Below, piece by piece: positions 7,222 through 15,527 of a stretch of 47,233 nt of DNA (position 1 is the stretch's first letter; each line of letters opens with the position of its first letter). Both the position numbers and the translations under genes were made by a program. The stretch is taken from positions 4,144-51,376 of the forward strand of contig CADBJU010000007.1 in NCBI GenBank assembly GCA_902795045.1, in the 5' to 3' direction. The DNA is from Oscillospiraceae bacterium. Lineage in GTDB: Bacteria > Bacillota > Clostridia > Oscillospirales > Oscillospiraceae. A model generated the notes under the pieces. That model had not been told where the DNA came from. It saw nothing but the letters and a program-made list of their open reading frames with translations, and ran no database searches.

Positions 7222-8463
7222 ATGTCATCCATCCGATACTGGGTATGGCTGTCGAGCGTGAGCGCGGCGAATCCGCGGGCGCGCTATGCCCTTGCCGAGC
7301 ATTACGGCGGCGCGGAAAACGCGTTCCTTGCCCCGCGCGGAGAATACAAGACCATCCAGGGCGTGTCCGAGCATGAGGCAGAGCTCTTCGAGCGCCGTGA
7401 CTTATCCGAAGCAGACCGCATCCTTGAAGCCTGCCGCCGGGAGGACATCACGATCCTTACCCTCGCGGACGCGGCCTACCCCCGCCGCCTTCGCAATATA
7501 TACGACCCGCCCGTGGTGCTGTACATCAAGGGCAGGCTCCCGGACGTGGACGCCATTCCCTCCGTTGCGGTCATCGGCACCCGCTCCGCCACGCCCTACG
7601 GCCTCAAAATGGGGCGGGACATTGCCTTTGAGATCGCAAAATGCGGCGGCATCGTCGTCTCGGGCCTCACCGAAGGCGTCGACCGCGCGGCGGCAAGGGG
7701 CTGCCTGCTCGCGGGCGGCACCTGCATCGGCGTCCTCGGCACTGCCCACGGCAAGGGTGGGGAGCTGCGGGACGATGTGAGCGCCCTGGGCGTGCTGGTG
7801 TCGGAATACCCGCCCGGTGCAAAGCCGCAGAACCGCTTTTTCCGCGAGCGAAACCGCGTTGCCTCCGGTCTTTCCCACGCGGTGTGCGTGGTGGAGGCCC
7901 CGGCCAAGAGCGGCGCGCTGCTCTTCGCGGCCGAGGCCCTGGAGCAGGGAAGAGAGATCTTCGCCGTGCCCGGCAACGCCGACGCGGAAAATGCCGCCGG
8001 GATCATGGCATTATTGAAACAGGGCGCGCGCCCCGCCGCCTGCGGCTGGGACGTGCTGGAGGATTTCGCCGCCGTCTATCCCGACAGACTGCGCAGACCC
8101 AACGGCGAGAAGTGCCGGGCCCCCGATCCGGAGCCCATCCCCGCGCGGGTAAAAAGCGCGAAAAAAGCGCCTGCGTCCAAAGCCGGATCCGACGAAGCAC
8201 TCGACGCTTCGACAAAAAAAGAGATTGACAAGCAAACGGACGCGGGATATATTGACTTGCATGACCAACTTAAAGCATTAAGTGAGGATCAGCTGCAGAT
8301 CGTCACGGCCATCAGCCGGGGCGAGACGCATATCGACGATATCATTGAGGCCACCGGCATGGGTGCGGCAAAGGTGCTGTCCCAGCTCACGATCCTGGAG
8401 ATCAAGGGCTATGTCCGCCGGGTGGCCGGCAGGCGCGTCAGCCTGAACATTACGCAAAAGTGA
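7222..8463 (+). CDS. dprA: DNA-processing protein DprA (Smf)
   Basis: 413 residues. An N-terminal SAM/HhH-like region (1-65) precedes the Rossmann-fold DprA core: IGTRSATPYG near 115, SGLTEGVDRAAARG near 150, SEYPPG near 193, FRERNRVASGLSHAVCVVEA near 205-225, SGALLFAAEALEQGREIFAVPG near 230-252. A Lys/Ala-rich linker (about 290-340) leads to a C-terminal winged-helix (residues 345-413). DprA loads RecA on incoming single-stranded DNA during transformation and is also widespread in bacteria not known to be competent. The usual GID motif reads GVD and the following His is replaced by Ala, a mild deviation. It is ten bases upstream of topA, the standard Firmicute pairing, so co-transcription is likely. 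Confidence 0.93.
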   Translation: MSSIRYWVWLSSVSAANPRARYALAEHYGGAENAFLAPRGEYKTIQGVSEHEAELFERRDLSEADRILEACRREDITILTLADAAYPRRLRNIYDPPVVLYIKGRLPDVDAIPSVAVIGTRSATPYGLKMGRDIAFEIAKCGGIVVSGLTEGVDRAAARGCLLAGGTCIGVLGTAHGKGGELRDDVSALGVLVSEYPPGAKPQNRFFRERNRVASGLSHAVCVVEAPAKSGALLFAAEALEQGREIFAVPGNADAENAAGIMALLKQGARPAACGWDVLEDFAAVYPDRLRRPNGEKCRAPDPEPIPARVKSAKKAPASKAGSDEALDASTKKEIDKQTDAGYIDLHDQLKALSEDQLQIVTAISRGETHIDDIIEATGMGAAKVLSQLTILEIKGYVRRVAGRRVSLNITQK

Positions 8464-8472
8464 GGAAACAAC

Positions 8473-10752
8473 ATGGCAAAAGCGAAGGATCTCGTCATTG
8501 TTGAGTCGCCCGCCAAGGCAAAGACGATCGAGAAATATCTGGGCAGCGGCTACAAGGTGACCGCGTCTATGGGACATCTGCGGGACCTGCCCAAGAGCAA
8601 GATGGGCGTCGACATAGAAAACGGCTTCGAGCCGCAGTATATCCCCGTGCGGGACAAGCGGGAGCTTATCAATGAGCTAAAGAAGGAAGCCAAGGACGCC
8701 AAGACCGTCTTTCTCGCAACCGACCCTGACCGCGAGGGCGAGGCCATCTCCTGGCACTTGAAGGAGCTGCTGGAGCTGGACGACAAGAAGGCCAAGCGCG
8801 TCACCTTCAACGAGATCACAAAGAAGGTCGTCACCGAGAGCATCCAGCACCCGCGCAGCATCGACCAGGACCTGGTGGACGCCCAGCAGGCGCGCCGCAT
8901 CCTCGACCGCATCGTGGGCTACGAGCTCTCGCCGCTTCTCTGGAAGAAGGTCAAAAAGGGCCTGAGCGCGGGCCGCGTCCAGTCGGTCGCCACGCGCATG
9001 GTGGTGGACCGCGAGGAGGAGATCGAGGCCTTCGTGCCGCAGGAGTACTGGCTTCTGGACGCAAGGCTCAACTGCGGCGTGGAGAATTCCTCCTTCACCG
9101 CCCGCTTCCACGGCAAGGGCGATAAAAAGCAGGAGCTCCACTCGAAGGAAGAGGTGGACGAGGTCCTCGCCGCCGTGGAGAAGGCTCCCTTTATTGTCAA
9201 TAACGTCAAGCGCGGTGAGAAACAGAAATCCCCCGCGCCCCCCTTCATCACCTCCACCCTCCAGCAGGAGGCATCGAGAAGGCTCAGCATGACGCCGCGG
9301 CGCACCATGTCGATTGCACAGCAGCTTTATGAAGGTGTCGAGATCGCGGGCCAGGGCTCCGTCGGCCTCATCACCTACATGCGTACCGATTCCCTGCGTT
9401 TAAGCGAAGAAGCCCTCGCCGCCGCGCAGGACTATATCACCGGCCACTACGGCCCGGAATACTACCCCGGCAAGCCCCGGCACTTCAAGACCAAGGCCGG
9501 CGCCCAGGACGCCCATGAGGCCATACGCCCCACGGACGTGACCCTCACCCCCGAGCTTGTGCGCAAGGACCTGACCCAGGAGCAGTACCGGCTCTACCGC
9601 CTGATCTGGGGCCGCTTCACCGCCTGCCAGATGGCAAATGCGGTGTACGATAATGTGTCCGTGGACATCGTCTCCGCGGGCTGCACCTTCCGCGCAAACT
9701 ACTCGGAGCTGAAATTCAAGGGCTACACCGCCGTCTATGAGGAATCGAAGGACGAGGAGTCCAGCGAGCTTGCAAACCCGCTGCCGAGCCTTTCCGAAGG
9801 CCAGGAGCTGAACCTTGAAAAGATGATGAGCGAGCAGCAGTTTACCCAGCCGCCCGCCCGCTACACCGAGGCGACGCTCATCCGCGCCATGGAGGAAAAG
9901 GGCATCGGCCGCCCGTCGACCTACGCTCCCACGATCTCCTCCATCACCGCGCGCGACTACGTCATCAAGGAGGGCAAGTACCTCAAGCCGACGCCGCTCG
10001 GCCAGGTGGTGACGGGGCTTATGAAGGAGCGCTTTGCCGACATCGTGGATCTCAAGTTCACCAATCAGATGGAGGCGGAGCTGGACGAGATCGAGAGCGG
10101 GAAGGCCGAGTGGCGCAGTGTCCTGGAAAACTTCTACGGCGGTTTCAGCAAGGAGCTGCACGAGGCCGAGGAGGCCCTGGAGGGCGTGCGCCTCAAGGTG
10201 CCGGATATTCTGAGCGACGAAACCTGCGATGTCTGCGGACGGCAGATGGTGGTCAAGAAGGGAAAATTCGGCTACTTCCTGGCCTGCCCCGGCTTCCCGG
10301 AGTGCACCTTCACCAAGCCCATTGTCATCGAAATGCCCGGCAAGTGCCCCAAATGCGGCGGGCGAATCCTCAAGCGCACCAGCAAGAAGGGCTATGTCTT
10401 CTACGCCTGCGAGCGCGGCACCGACTGCGGCTTCATCACCTGGGACGTGCCCACCAAGGACTTCTGCCCCATCTGCGGCAAGACCATGTTCAAGCACAGC
10501 GGCAGGGGACCGTTAAAGTCCTTCTGCATCAACGAGGAATGCCCGAACTTCGTCCCCGAGGACAAGCGGACCTATAAGAAAAAGACGCCCGAGGAAAAGG
10601 CGGAGGCAAAGAAGGCCGAGAAGAAGGCAGCCGCCGAAGAGAAGAAAGCCGCCGCCAAAAAGACAACGGCGAAGAAGACCACTGCCAAGACCACGACCAA
10701 AAAGACCACCACCCGCAAGACCGCCGCAAAGAAGACGGCTGCGGAGGAATAA
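8473..10752 (+). CDS. topA: DNA topoisomerase I
   Basis: 759 residues, type IA enzyme that relaxes negative supercoils. An N-terminal TOPRIM domain (LVIVESPAKAKTIEKYLG; ATDPDREGEAISWHL) is followed by the topoisomerase core with the catalytic tyrosine at residue 302 in GLITYMRTDS. Three C-terminal zinc ribbons follow, each with two Cys pairs: CDVCG...CPGFPEC, CPKCG...CERGTDC and CPICG...CINEEC. The last 60 residues are a low-complexity Lys/Thr/Ala tail (KKTTAKKTTAKTTTKKTT), like histone H1 tails, probably for non-specific DNA binding. dprA is directly upstream and trmFO follows after three bases, matching the dprA-topA-trmFO order of B. subtilis. Confidence 0.97.
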   Translation: MAKAKDLVIVESPAKAKTIEKYLGSGYKVTASMGHLRDLPKSKMGVDIENGFEPQYIPVRDKRELINELKKEAKDAKTVFLATDPDREGEAISWHLKELLELDDKKAKRVTFNEITKKVVTESIQHPRSIDQDLVDAQQARRILDRIVGYELSPLLWKKVKKGLSAGRVQSVATRMVVDREEEIEAFVPQEYWLLDARLNCGVENSSFTARFHGKGDKKQELHSKEEVDEVLAAVEKAPFIVNNVKRGEKQKSPAPPFITSTLQQEASRRLSMTPRRTMSIAQQLYEGVEIAGQGSVGLITYMRTDSLRLSEEALAAAQDYITGHYGPEYYPGKPRHFKTKAGAQDAHEAIRPTDVTLTPELVRKDLTQEQYRLYRLIWGRFTACQMANAVYDNVSVDIVSAGCTFRANYSELKFKGYTAVYEESKDEESSELANPLPSLSEGQELNLEKMMSEQQFTQPPARYTEATLIRAMEEKGIGRPSTYAPTISSITARDYVIKEGKYLKPTPLGQVVTGLMKERFADIVDLKFTNQMEAELDEIESGKAEWRSVLENFYGGFSKELHEAEEALEGVRLKVPDILSDETCDVCGRQMVVKKGKFGYFLACPGFPECTFTKPIVIEMPGKCPKCGGRILKRTSKKGYVFYACERGTDCGFITWDVPTKDFCPICGKTMFKHSGRGPLKSFCINEECPNFVPEDKRTYKKKTPEEKAEAKKAEKKAAAEEKKAAAKKTTAKKTTAKTTTKKTTTRKTAAKKTAAEE

Positions 10753-10755
10753 GCC

Positions 10756-12081
10756 ATGGAACAGGTAACGGTACTGGGCGCGGGTCTCGCGGGAAGCGAG
10801 TGCGCCTGGCAGCTGGCAAAGCGCGGCGTGCGCGTAAAGCTGATCGAGATGAAGCCGGGGAAGATGACCCCGGCCCACAGCTCCCCATATTTCGGGGAGC
10901 TCGTGTGCTCCAACTCTCTCAGAAGCGACGAGCTTTCCAACGCCGTCGGTCTTCTCAAGGCCGAGATGCGCGCCATGGGCTCGCTCATCATGGGAAGCGC
11001 GGACTCAAACCGTGTGGCGGCGGGCGGCGCGCTGGCCGTCGACCGTGTGGGATTCAGCAAATACATCACCGAAAAACTGAGCAATCATCCAAATATAGAG
11101 ATCGTCTCTGCCGAGGCGACCGACATCCCGGACGGGGAGACAGTTATCGCAACGGGCCCGCTATCCAGCGACGCCATCGCCGAGAAGATCGCCGCCCTCT
11201 GCCCGGACAGCGACCTGCATTTTTACGACGCTGTGGCCCCCATCGTGACACTCGAGAGCGTGGACATGGAAAGCGCCTTTTTCGCCTCCCGCTACAACAA
11301 GGGGACAGCGGATTATGTAAACTGCCCCATGGACAAGGATGAGTACCTGGCCTTTGTGAGGGAGCTGGCCTCCGCCAAGGAGGCGGAGGTGCACGGCTTT
11401 GACGACGGCGGCGTCTTCGAGGGCTGCATGCCGGTGGAGGTCATGGCGCGCCGCGGGGTGGACACCCTGCGCTACGGGCCCTTGAAGCCCGTGGGTCTGG
11501 TCGATCCGCGCACGGGGAAGAACAACTACGCCGTTGTCCAGCTCCGGCGCGACAATGCCGACGGCACCATCTACAACCTGGTCGGCTTCCAGACGCACCT
11601 GACCTGGGGCGAGCAGAAGCGCGTGTTCTCCATGATCCCGGCGCTCAAAAACGCGGAGTTTGTACGCTACGGCGTCATGCACCGCAACACCTACTTAAAC
11701 AGCCCTCAGCTTCTGGACCGCTATTACCGCCTGAAATCCGACCCGCGTATCAGCTTTGCCGGGCAGATGACCGGTGTGGAGGGCTATGTGGAGTCCGCCG
11801 CCTCCGGCATGCTGGTGGGCATCGAGACCGCCGCGCGCATCCTGGGGCTTCCCGCCGTGGACTTCCCGCAGGAGACCGCCATCGGCGCCCTGGGGCTCTA
11901 CGTCTCCGGCGGCAGCGTGGGCGACTTCCAGCCCATGAACATAAACTTCGGCATCATTACGCCTCTGGATCACCGGGTCAAGGGAAAGAGAAACAAGAAC
12001 GCGGAAATCTCGAAGCGTTCGTTGGAGATCATAGAAAAGCTCAAAGAGAAGGAGGTTTTCCGCATTGAGGATCATCATTGA
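10756..12081 (+). CDS. trmFO: Methylenetetrahydrofolate-tRNA-(uracil-5-)-methyltransferase TrmFO
   Basis: 441 residues. A flavin- and folate-dependent enzyme that makes m5U54 in the T-loop of tRNA, the Gram-positive alternative to SAM-dependent TrmA. The FAD-binding GAGLAGSECAWQLAKRG is at residues 8-24, followed by the family signatures SPYFGELVCSNSLRSDELSN and FEGCMPVEVMARRG. The catalytic-site Cys lies in CSNSLRS (near 52). The C-terminal part contains GALGLYVSGG and NFGIITPLD, characteristic of TrmFO rather than MnmG. Its end overlaps the start of plsX by 17 bases. Confidence 0.97.
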   Translation: MEQVTVLGAGLAGSECAWQLAKRGVRVKLIEMKPGKMTPAHSSPYFGELVCSNSLRSDELSNAVGLLKAEMRAMGSLIMGSADSNRVAAGGALAVDRVGFSKYITEKLSNHPNIEIVSAEATDIPDGETVIATGPLSSDAIAEKIAALCPDSDLHFYDAVAPIVTLESVDMESAFFASRYNKGTADYVNCPMDKDEYLAFVRELASAKEAEVHGFDDGGVFEGCMPVEVMARRGVDTLRYGPLKPVGLVDPRTGKNNYAVVQLRRDNADGTIYNLVGFQTHLTWGEQKRVFSMIPALKNAEFVRYGVMHRNTYLNSPQLLDRYYRLKSDPRISFAGQMTGVEGYVESAASGMLVGIETAARILGLPAVDFPQETAIGALGLYVSGGSVGDFQPMNINFGIITPLDHRVKGKRNKNAEISKRSLEIIEKLKEKEVFRIEDHH

Positions 12082-13078
12082 CGCCATGGGCGGCGACAAC
12101 GCGCCCGGCGAAATCGTAAAGGGCGCCATGCGCGCGAAGAACGAGCTCGGCGTGGACATCGTGCTGGTGGGCAAAAAGGAAGAGATCGAGGAATGCCTGG
12201 GGAGTGAGGATCGCTACCGGGTCGAGATCGTGGACGCCCGCGAGGTCGTGACCATGGAGGACGACCCCAGCACCGCCACAAGGCGCAAAAAGGATTCCTC
12301 CATGACCGTTGCCCTGAACCTCCTGCGCGACGGCAAGGGTGACGCGGTGGTCTCCGCCGGGTCTACCGGGGCACTGCTCACCGGGGCGACCCTCATCGTC
12401 AAGCGCATCCGCGGCATCCGCCGGGCCGCCATGGCCCCGGTCCTGCCCGCGGGCGAGCACGGCATCATGCTTATCGACTGCGGCGCAAACGTCGATTGCA
12501 CGCCCGAGTACCTTTTACAGTTTGCCTACATGGGCAGCTTCTACGCCAAGAAAATGATGGGTTGCTCCAACCCCCGCGTCGGCCTTCTCAACGTCGGCAC
12601 CGAGGACACCAAGGGCGGCGAGCTCCAGCACCAGGCCTTCGCCTTATTAAAACAGGCGAGGGACGAAGGGCGCATCAACTTCGTCGGCAACGTCGAGGGC
12701 ACCGGCGTCTTTGAGGGCGCGGCGGATGTCGTCGTGACCGACGGCTTCACCGGCAACGTCCTGCTCAAGGCGACCGAGGGGACCATCAAGTTTTTAATGA
12801 AATCCCTCAAGGGCGTGTTCTACAAGAAGACCCTGAACAAGCTGGCCGCCGCCGCTTTGAAAAAGGACCTCACCGCCATGAAGAAGTCCATGGATGTCAA
12901 CGAGGTCGGCGGCACCGCCTTTGTGGGCATCTCCAAGCCCGTCATCAAGGCCCACGGCTCCTCCAACGCGGCAAGCCTCTTTGCCGCCGTGCGCCAGGCC
13001 GTCGCCTATGTCAACGCGAACGTGGCCCAGGACATCGAGGACAACATCGAATATATGAAGCTGAAAGCGGATAACTGA
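12065..13078 (+). CDS. plsX: Phosphate acyltransferase PlsX
   Basis: 337 residues. Converts acyl-ACP to acyl-phosphate, the acyl donor for PlsY in phospholipid synthesis. The start is TTG at 12065, inside the end of trmFO, supported by AAGGAGG at 12049-12055 and the conserved N-terminus RIIIDAMGGDNAP. Other family motifs are VSAGSTGALL, LIDCGANVDCTPEYLLQFA, GLLNVGTEDTKG and VVTDGFTGNVLLKATEG. The gene runs straight into rnc (stop and start overlap by one base). Many clostridia have fapR, fab genes or acpP here; none is present, so acyl carrier protein must be encoded elsewhere. Confidence 0.96.
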   Translation: MRIIIDAMGGDNAPGEIVKGAMRAKNELGVDIVLVGKKEEIEECLGSEDRYRVEIVDAREVVTMEDDPSTATRRKKDSSMTVALNLLRDGKGDAVVSAGSTGALLTGATLIVKRIRGIRRAAMAPVLPAGEHGIMLIDCGANVDCTPEYLLQFAYMGSFYAKKMMGCSNPRVGLLNVGTEDTKGGELQHQAFALLKQARDEGRINFVGNVEGTGVFEGAADVVVTDGFTGNVLLKATEGTIKFLMKSLKGVFYKKTLNKLAAAALKKDLTAMKKSMDVNEVGGTAFVGISKPVIKAHGSSNAASLFAAVRQAVAYVNANVAQDIEDNIEYMKLKADN

Positions 13079-13752
13079 TGGATAAGCTGGAAGAAAAAAT
13101 CGGATATCATTTTCACGACCGGGACCTGCTCACCACCGCGCTGACACACAGCTCCTATGCCAACGAAAAGCACGGCGAGGCCCAGAGCTATGAGCGCCTG
13201 GAATTTTTGGGCGACTCCATCCTCGGCCTTGTGACGGCGGAGTTTCTGTATACCCACAAGCCGTGCCTGCCCGAGGGGCGCATGACGCGCCTCAGGGCCG
13301 AGCTGGTGTGCGAGGTAAGTTTACATAAAACCGCGCTCGAGCTGGGCCTTGGCCGATACATGCGCCTGGGCCGCGGCGAGGAGCACACCGGCGGGCGCGA
13401 GCGTCCCTCCATCCTCGCGGACATGGTGGAGGCCATCATTGCGGCCATGTACCTGGATTCCGGCATGGATCAGGCGAGAAGCTTCATCCTCGAGCGCATC
13501 CTCCATGACGTGGAGTTCGGCGACAGCCACCGCAGCGCCGACTACAAGACCCAGCTCCAGGAGCTGGTACAGCGCAGGAGCAATCAGGTCATCACCTATC
13601 GCCTCAAGGGCGAGTCCGGCCCCGACCACGACAAGACCTTTCTCTTCGAGGTCCTCATCAACGGCGAGACCTGCGGCGAGGGCAGCGGCAAAACCAAGAA
13701 GGAAGCCGAGCAGATGGCCGCCCGCAAGGCGCTGGAAGCATATCGGGAATGA
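13078..13752 (+). CDS. rnc: Ribonuclease III
   Basis: 224 residues. Endonuclease specific for double-stranded RNA, needed for rRNA processing and for cleavage of sense-antisense hybrids, which is relevant to the antisense locus near 34 kb. The catalytic domain carries the signature ERLEFLGDSILGLVTAEFLY (residues 40-59) and a second acidic cluster DMVEAIIAAMYLDSG (near 118-132). The double-stranded RNA-binding domain occupies about 155-224 (DYKTQLQELVQRR ... SGKTKKEAEQMAARKAL). It is translationally coupled: its start overlaps the plsX stop by one base and its stop overlaps the next start (ATGA). Confidence 0.97.
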   Translation: MDKLEEKIGYHFHDRDLLTTALTHSSYANEKHGEAQSYERLEFLGDSILGLVTAEFLYTHKPCLPEGRMTRLRAELVCEVSLHKTALELGLGRYMRLGRGEEHTGGRERPSILADMVEAIIAAMYLDSGMDQARSFILERILHDVEFGDSHRSADYKTQLQELVQRRSNQVITYRLKGESGPDHDKTFLFEVLINGETCGEGSGKTKKEAEQMAARKALEAYRE

Positions 13753-14762
13753 GCGCGAGAGCATACATCGTCCCGGTCTTCGTCCCGCACTGGGGCTGCC
13801 CCCATGCCTGCGTGTTCTGCAACCAGCGCCGCATCTCCGGGGCGAATAAGCCAGCCTCAGCCGGGGACGTGAAAAATGCCATACAGCAAGCAGCCGCCTT
13901 CCTCCCCAAAGGAGGAAAGCGGCAACTGGCGTTTTATGGGGGCAGCTTCACCGCTATCCCGGTTCCTGACCAGGAGGCATTGTTAGGCACGGCAAAGGAG
14001 GCGCTGGACAGGGGGGAGATCGACGCCGTGCGGCTCTCTACCCGGCCGGACGCCATCGACGACACGGTGCTTGAACGCCTCAAAGCTTACGGCGTCGAGA
14101 CCGTAGAGCTGGGCGCCCAGTCCATGGACGATGAGGTTTTGCGCCGCGCCGAGCGCGGCCATACGGCGCAGGATGTGGAGCGGGCGTCACGGCTTATCAA
14201 GGCTGCGGGCTTCCGCCTTATTCTCCAGATGATGACGGGCCTGCCAGGCGCGACGGATGAAAGTGACATCGAGACCGCCCGCCGCCTCGTTGCCCTGCGC
14301 CCGGACGGGGTGCGCGTCTATCCCACGGTCATCGTGCGCGACACGGCGCTTTTTGACCTGTGGCAGGCGGGGAAATACCGGGAGCACACGGTCGAGGACG
14401 CGGTGCGCGTCTGCGCGAAAATTGTACCGCTGTTTGAGGAAGCGGGCATCCCCATTATCCGCCTGGGCCTCAACCCCACGGAGGAGCTCTCCGGCGGCGC
14501 GGCGGTCGGCGGTGCCTATCACCCCGCGCTGGGGGAGCTGGTCAAAAGCCGCATCCTGCTGGAAAAGGCGCGGGCACTGCTGAACGGAATCGAGCCCGGC
14601 AGCCGCGTGACGCTCGAGGTCGGGCGCGGCAAGACCTCCCAGATGGCGGGCCAGCACCGGGAAAACCTCCGCAGGCTCACCGATGAGTTTTCCCTCGCGG
14701 ACGTGAAAATCAAAGAGAAACCCGAAGCGGACATGGAAATCACGCTGCATTTATATGAATAA
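13749..14762 (+). CDS. Elp3/HemN-like radical SAM protein
   Basis: 337 residues. The radical SAM cluster motif is CPHACVFC (C-x3-C-x2-C) near residue 19. The barrel shows GGSFTAIP, LSTRPDAIDD, ETVELGAQSMDDEVL, GFRLILQMMTGLPGATDESD and VRVYPTVIVRDT, the pattern of the Elp3-like/YhcC group, followed by a C-terminal extension typical of these proteins. It lacks the acetyltransferase domain of true Elp3. A gene of this type between rnc and smc is common in clostridia; its substrate, possibly a tRNA base, is not established to my knowledge. Overlap with rnc by four bases shows coupling. Confidence 0.85.
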   Translation: MSARAYIVPVFVPHWGCPHACVFCNQRRISGANKPASAGDVKNAIQQAAAFLPKGGKRQLAFYGGSFTAIPVPDQEALLGTAKEALDRGEIDAVRLSTRPDAIDDTVLERLKAYGVETVELGAQSMDDEVLRRAERGHTAQDVERASRLIKAAGFRLILQMMTGLPGATDESDIETARRLVALRPDGVRVYPTVIVRDTALFDLWQAGKYREHTVEDAVRVCAKIVPLFEEAGIPIIRLGLNPTEELSGGAAVGGAYHPALGELVKSRILLEKARALLNGIEPGSRVTLEVGRGKTSQMAGQHRENLRRLTDEFSLADVKIKEKPEADMEITLHLYE

Positions 14763-14766
14763 AAAC

Positions 14767-14800
14767 CGCCCCTGCTGTGATTATACGCACAGCAGGGGCG
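14767..14800 (-). terminator. Terminator of the minus-strand pair, possibly bidirectional
   Basis: A perfect 13-bp stem CGCCCCTGCTGTG / CACAGCAGGGGCG. On the minus strand it is followed by GTTTTTATT, so it chiefly ends the YgiT/DUF4258 transcript; on the plus strand there is no T-run, but the hairpin may still slow the radical SAM transcript. Confidence 0.8.
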
Positions 14801-14806
14801 CGTGGT

Positions 14807-15037
14807 TTATGCGGCGCTTGTGTAATCCACAACCATCAGCTGTTGAGCCAGCTTTTTGGCGGATGCGATGATCTGCTCAAGCTGTTCGACAACATCACCG
14901 GTATATAGGATCTCATCACATTGCGTGCATTTATAGCAGGGAATGTTGCGAATCACCAGCAGGCAGCCGTTTTCCAGCTCGATTGCCTCGGAATTGCGGC
15001 TTTCATAAGCGGTGCTGCCGCATTTCAAGCATTTCAT
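14807..15037 (-). CDS. YgiT-type zinc-finger protein (antitoxin-like)
   Basis: 76 residues. Two Cys pairs, C3-x2-C6 (MKCLKCGS) and C37-x2-C40 (YKCTQCDE), flank a short beta segment, which is the YgiT-type zinc finger found at the N-terminus of MqsA-like antitoxins. There is no helix-turn-helix DNA-binding domain after it; the chain ends in a helix (VVEQLEQIIASAKKLAQQLM). It overlaps the end of the upstream DUF4258 gene by four bases. This two-gene arrangement is annotated in many genomes as a putative toxin-antitoxin module; function remains inferred. Confidence 0.85.
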   Translation of the reverse strand: MKCLKCGSTAYESRNSEAIELENGCLLVIRNIPCYKCTQCDEILYTGDVVEQLEQIIASAKKLAQQLMVVDYTSAA

Positions 15038-15351
15038 TCAGGAACCCTCCTTGTTTTCATATCCGATTCCCATTCACTTTCACTGGGATAATATGCTGTA
15101 ATCAGATATATATGTCCCTCGTTGAGACTGACAACAACATGCAGACGGCGTTCGGATGCTGTCAATCCAAAAACCAGACAACTCGGAAATGGAAAGTCCT
15201 CCGGGTATTGCTCAATGATTTCTCCGTGTGCAATAACGTTCATAACATCCCGCAGGCGTATCCCGCGCTCATCCATGCGGCGACGGCTGTGCATGGTAAC
15301 AACATAGTTTTCGGCGGTATTCAACTGTCGAAAACAGTCAATCTCCAACAT
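15034..15351 (-). CDS. DUF4258 domain protein (toxin-like partner)
   Basis: 105 residues. Contains the DUF4258 pattern: HSRRRMDERGIRLRDVMNVI (near 21-40), then EIIEQYPEDFPFPSCLVFGL, then a strand pair LHVVVSLNEGHIYLITAYYP. The His-Arg-rich first helix and final Tyr-rich strand resemble the RelE/HigB-like fold, and such proteins are commonly paired with YgiT-type zinc-finger proteins. First gene of the two-gene minus-strand unit, with promoter at 15384-15411 and ribosome site GGGAGG before the ATG. Toxic activity is not demonstrated by sequence alone. Confidence 0.8.
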   Translation of the reverse strand: MLEIDCFRQLNTAENYVVTMHSRRRMDERGIRLRDVMNVIAHGEIIEQYPEDFPFPSCLVFGLTASERRLHVVVSLNEGHIYLITAYYPSESEWESDMKTRRVPE

Positions 15352-15383
15352 TTCAGATGCCTCCCGAAGATATTCCTGCTATC

Positions 15384-15411
15384 ATTATAACCCAAACGCG
15401 GAATTATTCAA
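15384..15411 (-). promoter_or_regulatory. Promoter of the DUF4258/YgiT pair
   Basis: Minus strand TTGAAT (15411-15406), 16 bases, TATAAT (15389-15384). It diverges from the smc promoter 50 bases away. Confidence 0.75.
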
Positions 15412-15458
15412 GCGTTATATATGGTTTTCAAATCCCCAAAATTTCATCGAGCTTTCCA

Positions 15459-15487
15459 TTGAAAAGTGAGCGGGATGGGTATATAAT
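15459..15487 (+). promoter_or_regulatory. smc promoter
   Basis: TTGAAA (15459-15464), 17 bases, perfect TATAAT (15482-15487). It uncouples smc from the upstream rnc operon. Confidence 0.85.
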
Positions 15488-15527
15488 ATATTGGTTTTTA
15501 TTTTATAGAAGTATTGAGGTCATTGAT

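Noticed and set aside
7222-8463. Competence island linking dprA with the pilin-like gene
   Set aside because: dprA is next to topA in most Firmicutes regardless of competence, and the pilin-like gene is 5 kb away without com genes.
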